A stretch of DNA of 64,000 nucleotides from Enterobacterales bacterium (GCA_015654925.1 JAATFX010000145.1:1-64000); one strand, 5' to 3'. Shown: positions 19,776-31,022, numbered from the stretch's first letter. The notes: generated by a model from the sequence alone, not told the origin. Program-made: numbers and translations.

Positions 19776-20570
19776 TTACTGGAAGCTATGTTCCGGGGCG
19801 GGGAACCTGCCCTGTTCGACGTCGTCGATGTACAAGCGCACGGCGGTGCGAACATCTCCCCCCTGGGCCAGAAAGTTCTTGACGAATTTAGGGGTACCCT
19901 GGCCGGTGATGCCCAGCGCATCCTGCATGACCAGTATTTGCCCATCTGTAACATTGCCGGCGCCGATGCCGATGGTCGGGATGGCCAATGCTTCGGTGAC
20001 GCGCTGCGCCAAAGAGACCGGCACGCACTCCAGCACCAGCAGCTGCGCGCCGGCGCGTTCGAGGGCCAGGGCATCCTGCAGCAGCCGCTCAGCGCTCTCA
20101 TCATCGCGGCCCTGTACTTTGTAACCGCCGAAAATATTCACCGACTGCGGCGTCAAACCCAGATGACCGCAAACCGGCACCGCCCGTTCGGTTAAGCCCC
20201 GCACGGTTTCGGCCAGCCAGCTGCCGCCCTCCAGCTTCACCATATTGGCGCCGGCACGCATCAGGGCGGCGGCGCTCTCGTAGGCCCGGATAGGGGTGGC
20301 ATAGGTCATAAACGGCAGGTCGGCGAGCAGCAGGCACTGCGGCGCCCCGCGGCGCACGCTGCGCGTATGGTAGACAATCTCATCCAGCGTGACCGGCAGC
20401 GTGGACCCGTGGCCCTGCATGGTCATGCCCAGCGAGTCCCCTACCAGCATCACCTGCATGCCTTCCTGTTCAAACAGGCGGGCAAAGCTGGCGTCATAGG
20501 CGGTAATCGAGGCGAACTTGCGTTGCTGCTGTTTCCAGGCGCGCAACTGGGAAATAGTAGTCATTTTCAT
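19776..20570 (-). CDS. panB: 3-methyl-2-oxobutanoate hydroxymethyltransferase
   Basis: First committed step of pantothenate synthesis: transfers hydroxymethyl from methylene-tetrahydrofolate to ketoisovalerate. The start at 20570 ([10 protein letters not shown]) gives 264 aa, exactly the E. coli length, with GAGG six nt upstream. The open frame extends 20 codons upstream without homology. [17 protein letters not shown] and IGIGAGN motifs are intact. Confidence 0.97.
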   Translation of the reverse strand: MKMTTISQLRAWKQQQRKFASITAYDASFARLFEQEGMQVMLVGDSLGMTMQGHGSTLPVTLDEIVYHTRSVRRGAPQCLLLADLPFMTYATPIRAYESAAALMRAGANMVKLEGGSWLAETVRGLTERAVPVCGHLGLTPQSVNIFGGYKVQGRDDESAERLLQDALALERAGAQLLVLECVPVSLAQRVTEALAIPTIGIGAGNVTDGQILVMQDALGITGQGTPKFVKNFLAQGGDVRTAVRLYIDDVEQGRFPAPEHSFQ

Positions 20571-20763
20571 CACAACCTCGGTCTTGGCGGTCATTTTTCT
20601 CGTGGCCTGGTGGGTAGCCCAGCGGCGCATTGTACCCTGGACGTAGCGCCAGCGATGTCATGCCATTGTCACGTAATGGCGCATTATTCTAATGGAAGCG
20701 GGAGGAGGGGGATAGCTTTGTATGAATAAAACGTGCTGCGGGCAGGGCGTAATAAAGGGAGGA

Positions 20764-21270
20764 TTACCAGCGGCGCGGCCGCTGCTGCCCGTCCCATAAG
20801 GTCATGCCGTTGCGCGGCACCCGGTGCAGCCGTTCGGCCAGGGCTTCGCCGTCGGGGAAAACCAGATCGGGCGCCAGTTCGGCCAGGGGATAAAGCATGA
20901 ATTCGCGGTTTTTCATATCGTAGTGGGGCACGGTGAGCCGATCGGTGTGTAGCGTCAGGTCGCCAAACAGCAGGATATCAAGATCCAGGGTGCGCGGCCC
21001 CCACCGGTTGGCCTTGCGCACCCTGCCCTGCCGGCGTTCGATATCCTGGGTGCCATCGAGCAGCTGTTCGGGCGGCAGCTCGGTCTCCAGGGCGGCGACC
21101 GCATTGAGGTAATCCGGCTGGTCCTGCGGCCCCAGCGGGCGGCTGCGATAATAGGATGAACAGGCGATCAGGCGGGTCCGGGGCAGGCGGGCCAGGGCGC
21201 TTAACGCGGCGTCCACCTGATTAAGCGGTTGCTCAAGGTTGCTGCCGATGGCCAGCCAGACCTGCGTCAT
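20764..21270 (-). CDS. folK: 6-hydroxymethyl-7,8-dihydropterin pyrophosphokinase
   Basis: Folate pathway kinase that pyrophosphorylates hydroxymethyldihydropterin with ATP before FolP acts. The 168-aa product (E. coli 159) has the N-terminal WLAIGSNL, the family signature RWGPRTLDLDILLFG near residues 88-102, and the PHYDMKNREFMLYPL segment. The extra residues are a basic tail (RPRRW). It starts 3 nt after the pcnB stop, so the two are translationally coupled, as in E. coli. Confidence 0.96.
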   Translation of the reverse strand: MTQVWLAIGSNLEQPLNQVDAALSALARLPRTRLIACSSYYRSRPLGPQDQPDYLNAVAALETELPPEQLLDGTQDIERRQGRVRKANRWGPRTLDLDILLFGDLTLHTDRLTVPHYDMKNREFMLYPLAELAPDLVFPDGEALAERLHRVPRNGMTLWDGQQRPRRW

Positions 21271-21273
21271 GCT

Positions 21274-22689
21274 TTACGCCGGATCGCGGTGGGGCGTACG
21301 GCGGCGCGGACGGCGCGGGCGCGCCGGGGCATCGTCGCCCAGGGTCGTCAGCAGGTTTTTTTGCCGCGGCGGCGCGGCCACCTGGAATTCGCCCCACCAC
21401 TGGGTCAGGCGCTGCAATTCGGCGTTATTTTCCACTTCGGCGCGCAGCGCCAGCAGATCGTAGGCCGCGCGGAATTTAGGATGTTCCATCAGCTTAAAGG
21501 CGCGTTTGCCCTGCCGGCGGGACAGGCGCAGCTGGAGCTGCCAGATATCGCGCATCAGCGTGGTGAGGCGTTTCGGGATGGCCAGCGAGCGGCACTGCTC
21601 GTCGAGGATATCATTCAACGCCAGTGAAAATGCGTCAAAGTAGGCCAGCCCGCCTTCCTGCGCCAGCTTTTGCGCCTGTTCCAGCAACGGATACCAGAGC
21701 ATGGCGGAGAACAGGAATGCCGGATTGACCCGCATGTCGTTATGGATGCGCCGATCGGTGTTTTTCAGCACCTGGGTAACCATGCGCTCCATATAACTAT
21801 CACCTTCCGGGGTGAAGTTACGGCTAATCAGCGGGAACATCGGTTGGAACAGCTGGTATTCGCACAGCAGGCGATAAGTGGGTTCGCCATAACCGGCCTG
21901 CAGCAGCTTCAGGGATTCCTCAAACAGGCGCGCGGCGGGGATATCGTGCAGCAGCGATGCCAGGCGGGGAATGGGTTCGGCGGTGGCCGCCTCGACGCTC
22001 ATATTCATTTTGGCGGCGAAACGCACCGCCCGCAGCATGCGCACCGGGTCTTCCCGGTAACGGGTCTCGGGGTCGCCAATCAGGCGAATGATGCCGTCTT
22101 GTAAATCGCGCATGCCGCCGGTGTAATCGCGCACGGTAAAATCGGCTACGCTGTAATACAGGCTGTTAATCGTGAAGTCGCGGCGCTGGGCGTCTTCTTC
22201 GATGGAACCGAAGATATTGTCGCGCAGCAGCATGCCGTTTTGCCCTTGCAGGGCCGCTACCGGGGCCTGCACCGCCGATCCGGCGTCGTTATCGTCCGCG
22301 ACCTGGGTAAGATGATGGCCGCGGAAAGTCGCCACCTCAATGATTTCCGGCCCGAACATCACGTGGGCCAGGCGAAAGCGCCGGCCCACCAGGCGGCAGT
22401 TGCGGAACAGCTTGCGCATCTGCTCGGGGGTGGCATTGGTGGTGATATCAAAATCCTTTGGCTTTCTACCCAGCAGCAGGTCGCGTACGCCGCCGCCGAC
22501 CAGATAGGCCTCGTATCCCGCTTTGTTCAAACGGTAAAGCACCTTCAGTGCATTCTCACTGATCTCCTTGCGGGAGATGGAGTGCTGGTCGCGCGGGATA
22601 ATCGTCAAAGGGCGTCTATCCTCTGGTGCCGTTTCCGCGACTTCACGGTTCAACACCTTACGGCAGAAGTTGGCTACTCGGGTAAAAAT
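21274..22689 (-). CDS. pcnB: Poly(A) polymerase I, AUU start codon
   Basis: Adds poly(A) tails to RNA 3' ends, promoting decay and plasmid copy-number control through RNA I. The start I chose is ATT at 22689, giving 471 aa beginning (M)[12 protein letters not shown] as in E. coli. GAGGTG sits 7 nt upstream of it, and the E. coli gene is known to start at AUU, keeping expression low. The only in-frame conventional codon nearby is TTG at 22701, which overlaps the ribosome site itself. The nucleotidyltransferase motif [19 protein letters not shown], with its catalytic aspartates, is intact. A basic Arg-rich tail ends the protein. Confidence 0.95.
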   Translation of the reverse strand: MFTRVANFCRKVLNREVAETAPEDRRPLTIIPRDQHSISRKEISENALKVLYRLNKAGYEAYLVGGGVRDLLLGRKPKDFDITTNATPEQMRKLFRNCRLVGRRFRLAHVMFGPEIIEVATFRGHHLTQVADDNDAGSAVQAPVAALQGQNGMLLRDNIFGSIEEDAQRRDFTINSLYYSVADFTVRDYTGGMRDLQDGIIRLIGDPETRYREDPVRMLRAVRFAAKMNMSVEAATAEPIPRLASLLHDIPAARLFEESLKLLQAGYGEPTYRLLCEYQLFQPMFPLISRNFTPEGDSYMERMVTQVLKNTDRRIHNDMRVNPAFLFSAMLWYPLLEQAQKLAQEGGLAYFDAFSLALNDILDEQCRSLAIPKRLTTLMRDIWQLQLRLSRRQGKRAFKLMEHPKFRAAYDLLALRAEVENNAELQRLTQWWGEFQVAAPPRQKNLLTTLGDDAPARPRRPRRRTPHRDPA

Positions 22690-22700
22690 AGTACACCTCA
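22690..22700 (-). promoter_or_regulatory. Ribosome site that fixes the AUU start of pcnB
   Basis: Read on the minus strand, TGAGGTGTACT immediately precedes ATTTTTACCCGAGTA. AGGTG is 6-7 nt from ATT, the normal spacing, whereas it lies inside the reading frame if TTG at 22701 were the start. Confidence 0.85.
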
Positions 22701-22755
22701 ATAGTTACAAATAAACAGGAGCAACTAAAAACAGCGGCTATTTATAGCTCGCCGC

Positions 22756-23664
22756 TCACCCCACATCTTTTGAGAATGGAGGAGTATGTGTCGTGCTCGA
22801 TGGCAAAATCGGTATGGAAGCCAGGGACCAATGCGTAATGGCCCAGTCTAACATACTCTCAAGGGTCAAATCCCGCCACCCTTGCGCTAGCGGTTGATTT
22901 AAAAAAACTAACGCATCGGCAAGCACCGGGCGGGGATCGCCCCATGGCAGTTCCGGCGCATGGTTCTGCTTGGATAATTTGGTGCCCGCCGGGGTTAACG
23001 CCAGCGGTAAATGCATATATCCCGGTTCTTTATAACCCAATTGCCGGTAGAGTGCCAACTGGCGAACGGTCGGCTCGATTAAATCCGCGCCGCGCACCAC
23101 TTCCGTCACGCCGAGCGCCGCATCGTCCACCACGACCGCCAGGTTATAGGCGAACAGTCCGTCGCGGCGGCGGATAGTAAAATCTTCCCGCGCCAGCGCC
23201 GGGTCGGCATGAATGTCGCCGCGCAGGCGATCGTGAAAATGCAGTACCGGCCGGGTCTGGCGCAGACGCAGGGCGGCGCCCTGCGCCGGCAGTCCGCGCT
23301 GGCGGCAATGGCCGTCGTAGCGGCCGCCGAGTTCCTGTATCCGGCTGCGGGTGCAGTCGCAATAATAACTGAGCCCGCGGCGGGCCAGATCCGCCAGGAC
23401 ATCCTGGTAGGCCTGGTGACGCCGGGACTGGTAGATTACCGGACCATCCCAGTGCAGTCCGTAATGGGTTAATTGATGGAGTATAACGTCGGCGGCGCCG
23501 GGCATTTCGCGCGGGGGATCGAGATCTTCGATGCGCACGTGCCAGTACCCGCGCGATGCGCGGGCCTGGAGATAGCTCCCCAGCGCGGCGACCAGGGAGC
23601 CAAAATGTAGGGCGCCCGAAGGCGAGGGGGCGAAACGCCCCATGTAAGTGCTGTGTGCAGGCAT
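22756..23664 (-). CDS. gluQ: Glutamyl-Q tRNA(Asp) synthetase
   Basis: Truncated glutamyl-tRNA synthetase paralogue. It activates glutamate and attaches it to queuosine at the anticodon wobble base of tRNA-Asp. The 302-aa protein has the HIGH-like HFGSLV near residue 20 and KLSKQN near residue 236, four zinc-type cysteine/tyrosine ligands around YYCDCTRSR and YDGHC, and no anticodon-binding domain, as expected. It lies downstream of dksA on the minus strand, the conserved dksA-gluQ arrangement. Confidence 0.95.
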   Translation of the reverse strand: MPAHSTYMGRFAPSPSGALHFGSLVAALGSYLQARASRGYWHVRIEDLDPPREMPGAADVILHQLTHYGLHWDGPVIYQSRRHQAYQDVLADLARRGLSYYCDCTRSRIQELGGRYDGHCRQRGLPAQGAALRLRQTRPVLHFHDRLRGDIHADPALAREDFTIRRRDGLFAYNLAVVVDDAALGVTEVVRGADLIEPTVRQLALYRQLGYKEPGYMHLPLALTPAGTKLSKQNHAPELPWGDPRPVLADALVFLNQPLAQGWRDLTLESMLDWAITHWSLASIPILPSSTTHTPPFSKDVG

Positions 23665-23693
23665 AAATCAGGAAAGGCGAATCCGTACGGATA

Positions 23694-23731
23694 CCGCGAT
23701 GCCAATGCTCTGTCCATGAGCGGCATCGCGG
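23694..23731 (-). terminator. Hairpin between dksA and gluQ
   Basis: CCGCGATGCC (23694-23703) and GGCATCGCGG (23722-23731) form a perfect 10-bp stem with an 18-nt loop, just after the dksA stop. No long T-run follows. A terminator limiting read-through from dksA into gluQ has been described in Shigella/E. coli, so this hairpin may do the same here. Confidence 0.55.
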
Positions 23732-23747
23732 CGATCCGGATTGATTT

Positions 23748-24203
23748 TTACCCGGCCATCTGCTTTTCGCGGATTTCAGCCAGGGTCTTGCAATCAATGC
23801 ATAAGTCGGCGGTCGGCCGCGCTTCCAGGCGGCGAATACCGATCTCTACGCCGCATGAGTCGCAGTAGCCAAAATCTTTGTCTTCCACTTTCTTCAGCGT
23901 TTTTTCGATCTTCTTGATTAATTTTCGTTCCCGGTCGCGGTTACGCAGTTCGAGGCTGAATTCCTCTTCCTGCGCGGCGCGGTCCACCGGGTCGGGGAAG
24001 TTGGCCGCTTCGTCCTGCATATGAGAAACGGTACGACCCACTTCGTCCCTGAGCTGATTGCGCCATGCATCCAGGATGCGGCGGAAATGCAGCAACTGGG
24101 CTGCGTTCATATACTCTTCGCCCGGCTTCTGCTGGTACGGTTCCACCCCGGCGATGGCGAGAATGCTCAAGGAGGATGTCTTACGGTCTTGCCCTTCTTG
24201 CAT
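23748..24203 (-). CDS. dksA: RNA polymerase-binding transcription factor DksA
   Basis: Binds the RNA polymerase secondary channel and, with ppGpp made by RelA (also in this window), reprograms transcription. The 151-aa protein matches E. coli DksA almost residue for residue: the coiled coil with tip motif [11 protein letters not shown], and the zinc finger C114/C117 (YCDSCG) with C135/C138 (LCIDCK). Start [14 protein letters not shown] is conserved. Confidence 0.98.
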   Translation of the reverse strand: MQEGQDRKTSSLSILAIAGVEPYQQKPGEEYMNAAQLLHFRRILDAWRNQLRDEVGRTVSHMQDEAANFPDPVDRAAQEEEFSLELRNRDRERKLIKKIEKTLKKVEDKDFGYCDSCGVEIGIRRLEARPTADLCIDCKTLAEIREKQMAG

Positions 24204-24397
24204 GTTGCTTCTCCTTCATAACACGCACTATCGATCCCCAACGTGGGGAAAAAACAGGCCGCTATAAATAACAGATGGCGTTACGCTTGGCAATTATTCC
24301 TGACGCCCACTTGACAAGAGTGTGAAGAAAGGCGTATTCAGCGAGCGGTTAAACCGAGGAAAAACGGGCTATTTTACCCATTATCCAAAAAAACCGC

Positions 24398-25105
24398 CTA
24401 CGAAATTAATAACGGCAAAGAACTCTGTAGCCTAATACCGCCAGGTGATAATTGCGCGCCATAACAAAGTATTTCCACGCCACTGCGCTGCGCCTGCAAT
24501 ACCAAATCAGCATAATGGGGATCAATGTGCCGGGCGGGTGCCACCCGGGTGATGCCGGAATGCAACACCGCAAAAAATAACACGGCACGCTGGCCCATTT
24601 CCGCCATTGCTTGTAATTCTCGTAAATGTTTTTGTCCGCGTAACGTTACCGCATCAGGAAAATAACCTGATTCCTGTTGCAGCAATGTGACGGATTTCAC
24701 CTCAATATAGCAGTTGGCACGATTTTCCGCCGCTAATAACCAATCTATACGACTATTTTCTGCGCCATAGCGCACTTCCGCCTTCAGGGTCTCATAACCG
24801 GCCAGTTCGGGAATGGCGCCCGCCAGCAGCGCTTCGCCCACCAAGCCATTGGCGCGCAGCGTATTTACGCCTATCCATTGACCATGAGCGGTCTCGGTTA
24901 GTTCCCAACTATGGGGATAACGGCGCTTGCGGTTATCCGACGTCGAGTACCATACCGTATCGCCCGGCACGGCGCAGCCGGTCATGGCGCCGGTATTGGC
25001 GCAATGGATGGTCAATTCCTCGCCCCCCGGCGTAATCACATCCGCCAGAAACCGCTTATAGCGCTGGACCAGGCGGGCGGGTTTTAATGCAGGGCTGAAT
25101 TCCAT
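24398..25105 (-). CDS. sfsA: SfsA family DNA-binding protein/nuclease-like protein
   Basis: Conserved protein first described as a sugar fermentation stimulator. It has a PD-(D/E)XK nuclease-like core; the in vivo role is not settled. The start at 25105 (MEFSPALK) gives 235 aa (E. coli 234). RYKRFLADV, the [10 protein letters not shown] and [18 protein letters not shown] motifs are visible, the last two containing the candidate D and ExK residues. It begins 11 nt after the thpR stop, forming a unit with it. Confidence 0.94.
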   Translation of the reverse strand: MEFSPALKPARLVQRYKRFLADVITPGGEELTIHCANTGAMTGCAVPGDTVWYSTSDNRKRRYPHSWELTETAHGQWIGVNTLRANGLVGEALLAGAIPELAGYETLKAEVRYGAENSRIDWLLAAENRANCYIEVKSVTLLQQESGYFPDAVTLRGQKHLRELQAMAEMGQRAVLFFAVLHSGITRVAPARHIDPHYADLVLQAQRSGVEILCYGAQLSPGGIRLQSSLPLLIS

Positions 25106-25116
25106 AATTATCCCGG

Positions 25117-25662
25117 TCAAAGCCCTTCAGGGCGTGCGGCCAGCGGCCAACTGTCCAGTAGCATATAACGCGTGCGGCCATTGTCAAACAGCGAGGCATA
25201 CAGGCCGAAACGATCGACCGCCATATCCCACCCGGGGGCGCCCGGCGGCAGCGCGACCGCTTTATACGCCTGGCGCAGCAGCGTGACATGCGGATGAAAG
25301 GGCAGCGGGCTTTGGTAGCAGCCGTTGCGGGCCGCCTGCGAGCGCAGCCACTGCGCTAGCTGCAACAGCCCGCGCGGCGCGCGGCGCATGCCGAGCCATA
25401 CCACCCCCGCACCCGGCCACTGTCCGCAATCGTCGAAGGTGAGGGTAAAGGCCTTTTGTTGCAATCGGGTGGCAGCGCTGCGAAAAGCCTGCTCTTTATT
25501 GGCGCTGACGTCGCCCAGGAACGCCAGGGTCAGATGTAAATTGTCCGCCGCCACCGGCCGGCCGGCTTCCACGGGAAACTGCCCGGCGCGCCAGTCCACC
25601 ACCCGCCGGCGGAGGGCCTCGGGTAACGCCACGGCGAAAAACAGACGGCGGGTAACGGTCAT
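25117..25662 (-). CDS. thpR: RNA 2',3'-cyclic phosphodiesterase / 2'-5' RNA ligase
   Basis: Member of the 2H phosphoesterase family (formerly LigT). The start at 25662 ([11 protein letters not shown]) gives 181 aa against 176 in E. coli; the frame runs 16 codons further without homology. Both catalytic histidine motifs are present: HLTL near residue 44 and HVTL near residue 126. It is divergent from hrpB. Confidence 0.93.
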   Translation of the reverse strand: MTVTRRLFFAVALPEALRRRVVDWRAGQFPVEAGRPVAADNLHLTLAFLGDVSANKEQAFRSAATRLQQKAFTLTFDDCGQWPGAGVVWLGMRRAPRGLLQLAQWLRSQAARNGCYQSPLPFHPHVTLLRQAYKAVALPPGAPGWDMAVDRFGLYASLFDNGRTRYMLLDSWPLAARPEGL

Positions 25663-25762
25663 GGGGCGTCCTAACTGAGTATTATATTGGCCAAAAATCG
25701 CGGCCGGCATTAACCGATGCTACAATGCCTGCCCCAGAATGTTAACCTTTTACGGAGATGTC

Positions 25763-28204
25763 GTGGCGTCATTACCGGTCAGTGCCGTAGTCGATGAGTT
25801 GCTTACCGCGTTGCAAAGCGCTCCGCAGATACTGCTGCACGCGCCCACCGGCGCCGGCAAATCCACCTGGCTGCCGCTGGAGATCCTGCGGCGCGGCGGC
25901 TTGCCGGGACGGGTGCTGATGCTCGAACCGCGCCGCCTGGCCACCAAAAATGTCGCGCTGCGCCTGGCCCAGCAACTGGGGGAGGCGCCTGGCCAGACCG
26001 TGGGTTACCGTATGCGCGCCGAAAGTTGCAGCGGTCCCGGCACGCGGCTGGAGGTGGTGACCGAGGGCATACTGACGCGCATGTTGCAGCAGGACCCGGA
26101 ACTGTCCGGCGTCTCGTTGGTGATCCTTGACGAGTTCCACGAACGCAGCCTGCAGGCTGACCTGGCGCTGGCGCTGCTGCTGGACGTCCAGCAGGGGCTG
26201 CGCGAGGATTTGCGGGTGCTGATCATGTCGGCGACCCTCGACGATCGCCGCCTGATGACGCTGCTGCCCCATGCCCCCGTAATCCACTCGGTCGGCCGCA
26301 GTTTCCCGGTGGAGCGCGCCTATCACCCGCTGCCTGCCCAGGGCCGCATTGAGCCGGCCATCGCCGCCGCGGTCTCACGGATGTTGTTGTCCCATCCCGG
26401 TTCATTGCTGCTGTTTTTACCCGGCGTCGGCGAAATCCGCCGGGTATTGGCCTTGCTCGGCTCCCGGGTGGGGGACGATGTGGATCTGTGCCCGCTGTAT
26501 GGCGCCTTGTCCCTGGACGAGCAGCAGCGGGCCATCAGGCCGGCGGCGGACGGCCGGCGTAAAGTGGTGCTGGCCACCAATATCGCCGAAACCAGCCTGA
26601 CCATCGAAGGCATCCGGCTGGTGGTGGACAGCGGGCTGGAGCGGGTAAGCGAATTTGACGCCCGCAGCGGTCTGAGCCGGCTGAAAACCCAGCGCATCAG
26701 CCAGGCGTCCATGGTGCAGCGCGCCGGCCGCGCGGGGCGGCTGACCCCGGGCGTCTGCTGGCATTTATTTAGCCAGGCCCAGGCCGAGCGCGCGCCGGAA
26801 CACGGCCAGCCGGAAATCATGCAAAGCGATCTGAGCGGTTTATGTCTCGAATTATTGCTGTGGGGCTGTAACGATGCGCAGCAGCTTTGCTGGCTCGACC
26901 CGCCGTCCGGGCCGCTGCTGGCCGCCGCCCGCGGGACCTTGCTCCAGCTTGACGCCATTGATAAGTCGGGCCGCCTGACGTCCGCCGGACGCGCCATGGG
27001 CCGTCTGGGATGCGATCCGCGTCTGGCGGCCATGCTGTGCCATGCGCGGGATAACGATCGCGGCTTGGCCACCGCGGCGTTGTTGGCGGCCATCCTGGAA
27101 GAGCCGCCGCGCACGGGTTCGCCCGACTTGCGCGATCACCTGGCGCACCCGTTGCCCCACTGGCTGCGCCGCGCCAGGCAGTTGGCTAAACGGCTCTCTC
27201 CACGCCGGGACGCGCCCGACGGCGCCCTGGCGCCCGCGCTGCTGGCCTGGGGATTCCGGGATCGCATCGCCCGCCGGCGCGACGCCACCGGCCGCTACCA
27301 ATTGGCCAATGGCCTGGGCGCCGCGCTGCCCCCCGAGGAGGCGTTATCCGCCGCCGAATGGCTGATCGCGCCGGGCCTGATGCAGTTGGCCGACAGCCCG
27401 GACGCCAGCATTCGCCTGGCGCTACCGCTGGATATCACGGCGCTGGCCGCCGACTATCCCCATTGGCTGACCGTCACCACCGCCATGCGCTGGGATGAGG
27501 ACAAGGGCGCCCTGCGGGTACTTAAACGCGAACAGCTGGGGCAGTTGGTGCTGCGCGAGCAACCGCAGGCCAAACCGTCGGCCGAACTGATGCAGCAGGC
27601 GCTGATGGGTTGGATCGGCGATCAGGGCCTGACGGTGCTGAACTGGGATGCCGCGGCTCAGCAACTGCGTCAACGGCTGCTATGCGCCCGCGACTGGCTG
27701 CCGGAAGTGGATTGGCCGGCGGTGGACGACGCCGCGCTGCTGGCGACGTTGCCGCTGTGGCTACAGCCTTCGCTGCAAGGGGTGCATGATGCGCGCGCCC
27801 TGCGCCAGGTCAATCTGGGCGAAGCCCTGCTGCGGCTGTTGGACTGGTCGCTGCGCCAACGACTGGATAGTGCGCTGCCCAGCCACTACACTGTGCCCAC
27901 CGGCAGCCGCCTGCCGGTGCGTTATCAGCACGGCGAACCGCCGGTGCTGGCGGTCAGGATACAGGAAATGTTCGGCGAGCAGCGTAGCCCCATGCTGGCG
28001 GAAGGCCGCGTCGCCCTGGTGCTGGAGCTGTTGTCGCCCGCCCGGCATCCGTTGCAAATTACCCGCGATCTGGCGGCATTTTGGCGGGGCGCCTACCGCG
28101 AGGTGCAAAAAGAGATGAAAGGGCGTTACCCCAAGCACGTTTGGCCGGATGATCCGGCCCAGGCGGTACCGACCCGGCGTACCAAGAAGTATCAGCAGCA
28201 ATGA
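25763..28204 (+). CDS. hrpB: ATP-dependent helicase HrpB
   Basis: DEAH-family helicase-like protein of unclear physiological role. I place the start at GTG 25763, preceded by GGAG (25754-25757), since it gives (M)ASLPVSAVVDEL like E. coli and 813 aa (E. coli 809). The ATG at 25739 lacks a ribosome site. Motif I is APTGAGKST, motif II LDEFHER, motif III MSATL and motif VI QRAGRAGR. The C-terminal HrpB domain ends in the characteristic WPDDPAQAVPT segment. Confidence 0.95.
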   Translation: MASLPVSAVVDELLTALQSAPQILLHAPTGAGKSTWLPLEILRRGGLPGRVLMLEPRRLATKNVALRLAQQLGEAPGQTVGYRMRAESCSGPGTRLEVVTEGILTRMLQQDPELSGVSLVILDEFHERSLQADLALALLLDVQQGLREDLRVLIMSATLDDRRLMTLLPHAPVIHSVGRSFPVERAYHPLPAQGRIEPAIAAAVSRMLLSHPGSLLLFLPGVGEIRRVLALLGSRVGDDVDLCPLYGALSLDEQQRAIRPAADGRRKVVLATNIAETSLTIEGIRLVVDSGLERVSEFDARSGLSRLKTQRISQASMVQRAGRAGRLTPGVCWHLFSQAQAERAPEHGQPEIMQSDLSGLCLELLLWGCNDAQQLCWLDPPSGPLLAAARGTLLQLDAIDKSGRLTSAGRAMGRLGCDPRLAAMLCHARDNDRGLATAALLAAILEEPPRTGSPDLRDHLAHPLPHWLRRARQLAKRLSPRRDAPDGALAPALLAWGFRDRIARRRDATGRYQLANGLGAALPPEEALSAAEWLIAPGLMQLADSPDASIRLALPLDITALAADYPHWLTVTTAMRWDEDKGALRVLKREQLGQLVLREQPQAKPSAELMQQALMGWIGDQGLTVLNWDAAAQQLRQRLLCARDWLPEVDWPAVDDAALLATLPLWLQPSLQGVHDARALRQVNLGEALLRLLDWSLRQRLDSALPSHYTVPTGSRLPVRYQHGEPPVLAVRIQEMFGEQRSPMLAEGRVALVLELLSPARHPLQITRDLAAFWRGAYREVQKEMKGRYPKHVWPDDPAQAVPTRRTKKYQQQ

Positions 28205-28287
28205 TTTCAGAGGTTTCCTCTTCCGCATAGTTTGGTTGAGGGACAAAGTGGGCGGGGAATCCGTCGGTAGTATGGAGAATGACAACG

Positions 28288-30804
28288 ATGTCTGGGGATG
28301 ATCGCGAACCTATTGGACGTCATGGAAGACCGTCTGGCCGTAAAGTGACCAATAAACCGCCGGTACGACGTCACCGGAATGACGACTACGATGAATATGA
28401 CGATCGGGATGATGCTGAAGACCAAGAGGAAACGCCAATGCCGCCGCGTAAAGGAAAATCACGCCCGCCCAAGAAAAAGCGGCGCCTGCTGGGATTATTG
28501 ATCAAAATTTTCATCGTCTTGGTGATTTTGCTGGTGATCTACGGCGTTTATCTCGACGCGCAGGTACGTAGCCGCATCGACGGCAAAGTATGGCAATTGC
28601 CGGCGGCGGTCTATGGCCGCATGGTCAACCTTGAGCCGGGGATGCCCTATAACAAAAGCGAAATGGTCAATTTGCTCGAAGGCATGCAATATCGCCAGGT
28701 GACCAAGATCACCCGGCCGGGCGAATTTACCGTGCGGGCCAATAGCATCGATATGCTGCGCCGGCCGTTTGATTTCCCCGACGGCAAAGAAGGGCAGATC
28801 CACGCCGTGCTGACGTTCGATCGCGATAAGCTGGTGCAGATTGAAAACCAGGAGACCCAGCGCAATTTCGGCTTTTTCCGCCTCGATCCCCGGTTAATCA
28901 CCATGCTGCAATCCCCTAACGGCGAGCAGCGGCTGTTTGTGCCGCGCGCCGGGTTCCCCGATTTATTGGTGGACACCCTGATCGCCACCGAGGATCGCCA
29001 CTTTTATCAGCATGACGGCATCAGCATCAGCTCCATCGGCCGCGCATTCCTGGCCAATATCACCGCCGGACGCGCGGTGCAGGGAGGCAGCACCCTGACC
29101 CAGCAGTTGGTGAAAAATCTGTTTTTGACCAACGAACGCTCTTTGTGGCGCAAGATCAATGAAGCCTATATGGCCCTGATCCTCGATTACCGCTACAGCA
29201 AGGATCGCATCCTTGAGCTCTATTTGAACGAGGTCTACCTCGGGCAGAGCGGCAGCGAACAAATCCGCGGTTTCCCCCTGGCCAGCCTCTACTATTTCGG
29301 CCGGCCGGTGGACGAACTGAGCCTGGATCAGCAGGCCATGCTGGTGGGCATGGTGAAGGGTGCATCGCTGTATAACCCGTGGCGCAACCCGCAACTGGCG
29401 CTGGAACGCCGTAACCTGGTGCTGAAACTCCTGGAGAACCAGCAGGTTATAGACGCCGATCTGTATAATATGCTAAGCGCCCGGCCGCTGGGCGTACAGC
29501 CTCGCGGCGGGGTCATTACCCCCCAACCGGCCTTTATGCAGATGGTGCGCCAGGAGCTGCAGCAAAAACTGGGAGATAAAATTAACGATCTCTCAGGGGT
29601 GAAAATCTACACCACCCTCGATCCGATCTCGCAGGATGCGGCGGAAAAAGCGGTGGAGGACGGGGTTCCCGCCCTGCGCGCCGGACGCGGAGTCAGCGAT
29701 CTGGAAGCCGCGATGGTGGTCGTGGACCGTTTCAGCGGCGAAATCCGCGCCATGGTCGGCGGTTCCCAGCCGCAATTCGCCGGATTTAACCGGGCGATGC
29801 AGGCGCGCCGCCCGGTGGGTTCCCTGGCCAAACCCGCCACCTACCTGACCGCCCTGAGCCAGCCGGATAAATATCGCCTTAATACCTGGATTGCCGATGA
29901 GCCCATTTCGCTCAAACAGCCCAACGGCAGCCTCTGGGCGCCGAAAAACTATGACCGCCAGTTCCGCGGCAAAGTGATGCTGGTGGACGCGCTGGCCAAC
30001 TCCCTCAACGTGCCCACCGTTAACCTGGGCCTGTCGGTGGGCCTGCCGGATATCAGCAACACGCTGCAAAAACTGGGCATTCCGAAAGAGGTGATTAACC
30101 CGGTGCCGGCCATGCTGCTCGGGGCCATCAGCCTCACGCCCATGGAAGTGGCGCAGGAGTACCAGTCCATCGCCAGCGGCGGCAACCGCGCCCCGCTTTC
30201 GTCGGTGCGCTCGGTAATGAGCGAAGACGGCAAAGTGCTTTACCAAAGCTTCCCGCAGGCGGAACGGGTCGTGCCGGCACAGGCGGCCTACCTCACGCTC
30301 TACGGCATGCAGCAAGTAGTGGCGCGCGGCACTTCCCGTTCCCTGGCGGTGAAATTCCCCAATTTCCACCTGGCGGGTAAAACCGGCACCACCAACGACT
30401 TGCGGGACAGCTGGTTTGCCGGCGTGGACGGCAAAGAAGTCACCATCAGCTGGGTAGGGCGCGACAACAACGGCCCGGCCAAACTGACCGGGGCCAACGG
30501 CGCCTTGACTCTTTATCGCCGCTACCTGGAAAACCAGCCGCCGCTGACGCTCAACGTCATCCCGCCGGAAGGCATCAATCAGATGTCCATTGATTATGCC
30601 GGCAATTTCGTCTGCAACAGCGACAGCAACATGCGCGTGATACCGGTCTGGACCGACAGCCCCGAATCGTTATGCCAGGCCAGCCAGCCGATACAGCAAC
30701 AGCCGGCGGATCAAGGAGCCGAACAGCAGCAGCCGGCCCAGCAGCCGCCGCAGCAAAGCAGCGACGGCGTCGCAGGATGGATTAAAGACATGTTCGGCAA
30801 ATAA
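28288..30804 (+). CDS. mrcB: Penicillin-binding protein 1B
   Basis: Bifunctional class A PBP that polymerises and cross-links peptidoglycan in the periplasm. The start at 28288 ([10 protein letters not shown]) matches E. coli; another ATG nine nt upstream is in frame. It has 838 aa (E. coli 844). Order: acidic/basic cytoplasmic tail, one membrane helix at about residues 70-90, UB2H domain, glycosyltransferase with catalytic E235 ([12 protein letters not shown]), transpeptidase with S512 (SLAK) and KTGTT near 697, then a Gln-rich tail ending [13 protein letters not shown]. Confidence 0.97.
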   Translation: MSGDDREPIGRHGRPSGRKVTNKPPVRRHRNDDYDEYDDRDDAEDQEETPMPPRKGKSRPPKKKRRLLGLLIKIFIVLVILLVIYGVYLDAQVRSRIDGKVWQLPAAVYGRMVNLEPGMPYNKSEMVNLLEGMQYRQVTKITRPGEFTVRANSIDMLRRPFDFPDGKEGQIHAVLTFDRDKLVQIENQETQRNFGFFRLDPRLITMLQSPNGEQRLFVPRAGFPDLLVDTLIATEDRHFYQHDGISISSIGRAFLANITAGRAVQGGSTLTQQLVKNLFLTNERSLWRKINEAYMALILDYRYSKDRILELYLNEVYLGQSGSEQIRGFPLASLYYFGRPVDELSLDQQAMLVGMVKGASLYNPWRNPQLALERRNLVLKLLENQQVIDADLYNMLSARPLGVQPRGGVITPQPAFMQMVRQELQQKLGDKINDLSGVKIYTTLDPISQDAAEKAVEDGVPALRAGRGVSDLEAAMVVVDRFSGEIRAMVGGSQPQFAGFNRAMQARRPVGSLAKPATYLTALSQPDKYRLNTWIADEPISLKQPNGSLWAPKNYDRQFRGKVMLVDALANSLNVPTVNLGLSVGLPDISNTLQKLGIPKEVINPVPAMLLGAISLTPMEVAQEYQSIASGGNRAPLSSVRSVMSEDGKVLYQSFPQAERVVPAQAAYLTLYGMQQVVARGTSRSLAVKFPNFHLAGKTGTTNDLRDSWFAGVDGKEVTISWVGRDNNGPAKLTGANGALTLYRRYLENQPPLTLNVIPPEGINQMSIDYAGNFVCNSDSNMRVIPVWTDSPESLCQASQPIQQQPADQGAEQQQPAQQPPQQSSDGVAGWIKDMFGK

Positions 30805-30819
30805 AACTTGGCGCGCTAA

Positions 30820-30984
30820 ACCCCGCCAACACCGGACCCACAGCGGGCCCTGTTAAAGGGGGAGCATGCCGAGGGAGCCGAAGCGGGCATGGTTTTCCCG
30901 CCCGTCCGAGCGCCCCACGGCATGGTAGACCCGCTATCACCGGATCCGCGGCGGGCCCCTGTTAAAGGGGGAGCATGCCGAGGG
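30820..30984 (-). repeat. 108-bp structured repeat, array A (about 1.5 copies) after mrcB
   Basis: Two copies of the GTTAAAGGGGGAGCATGCC core lie 109 bp apart (30852 and 30961), with the same body as the arrays around cdaR. The orientation is that of array C. The arm AGCATGCCG...GGGAGCC pairs with CCCCACGGCAT. It occupies the place where fhuA lies in E. coli. Confidence 0.8.
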
Positions 30985-31022
30985 GGGTTTTTATCGATCG
31001 CGGTCCTAACCACGAATTCCCC

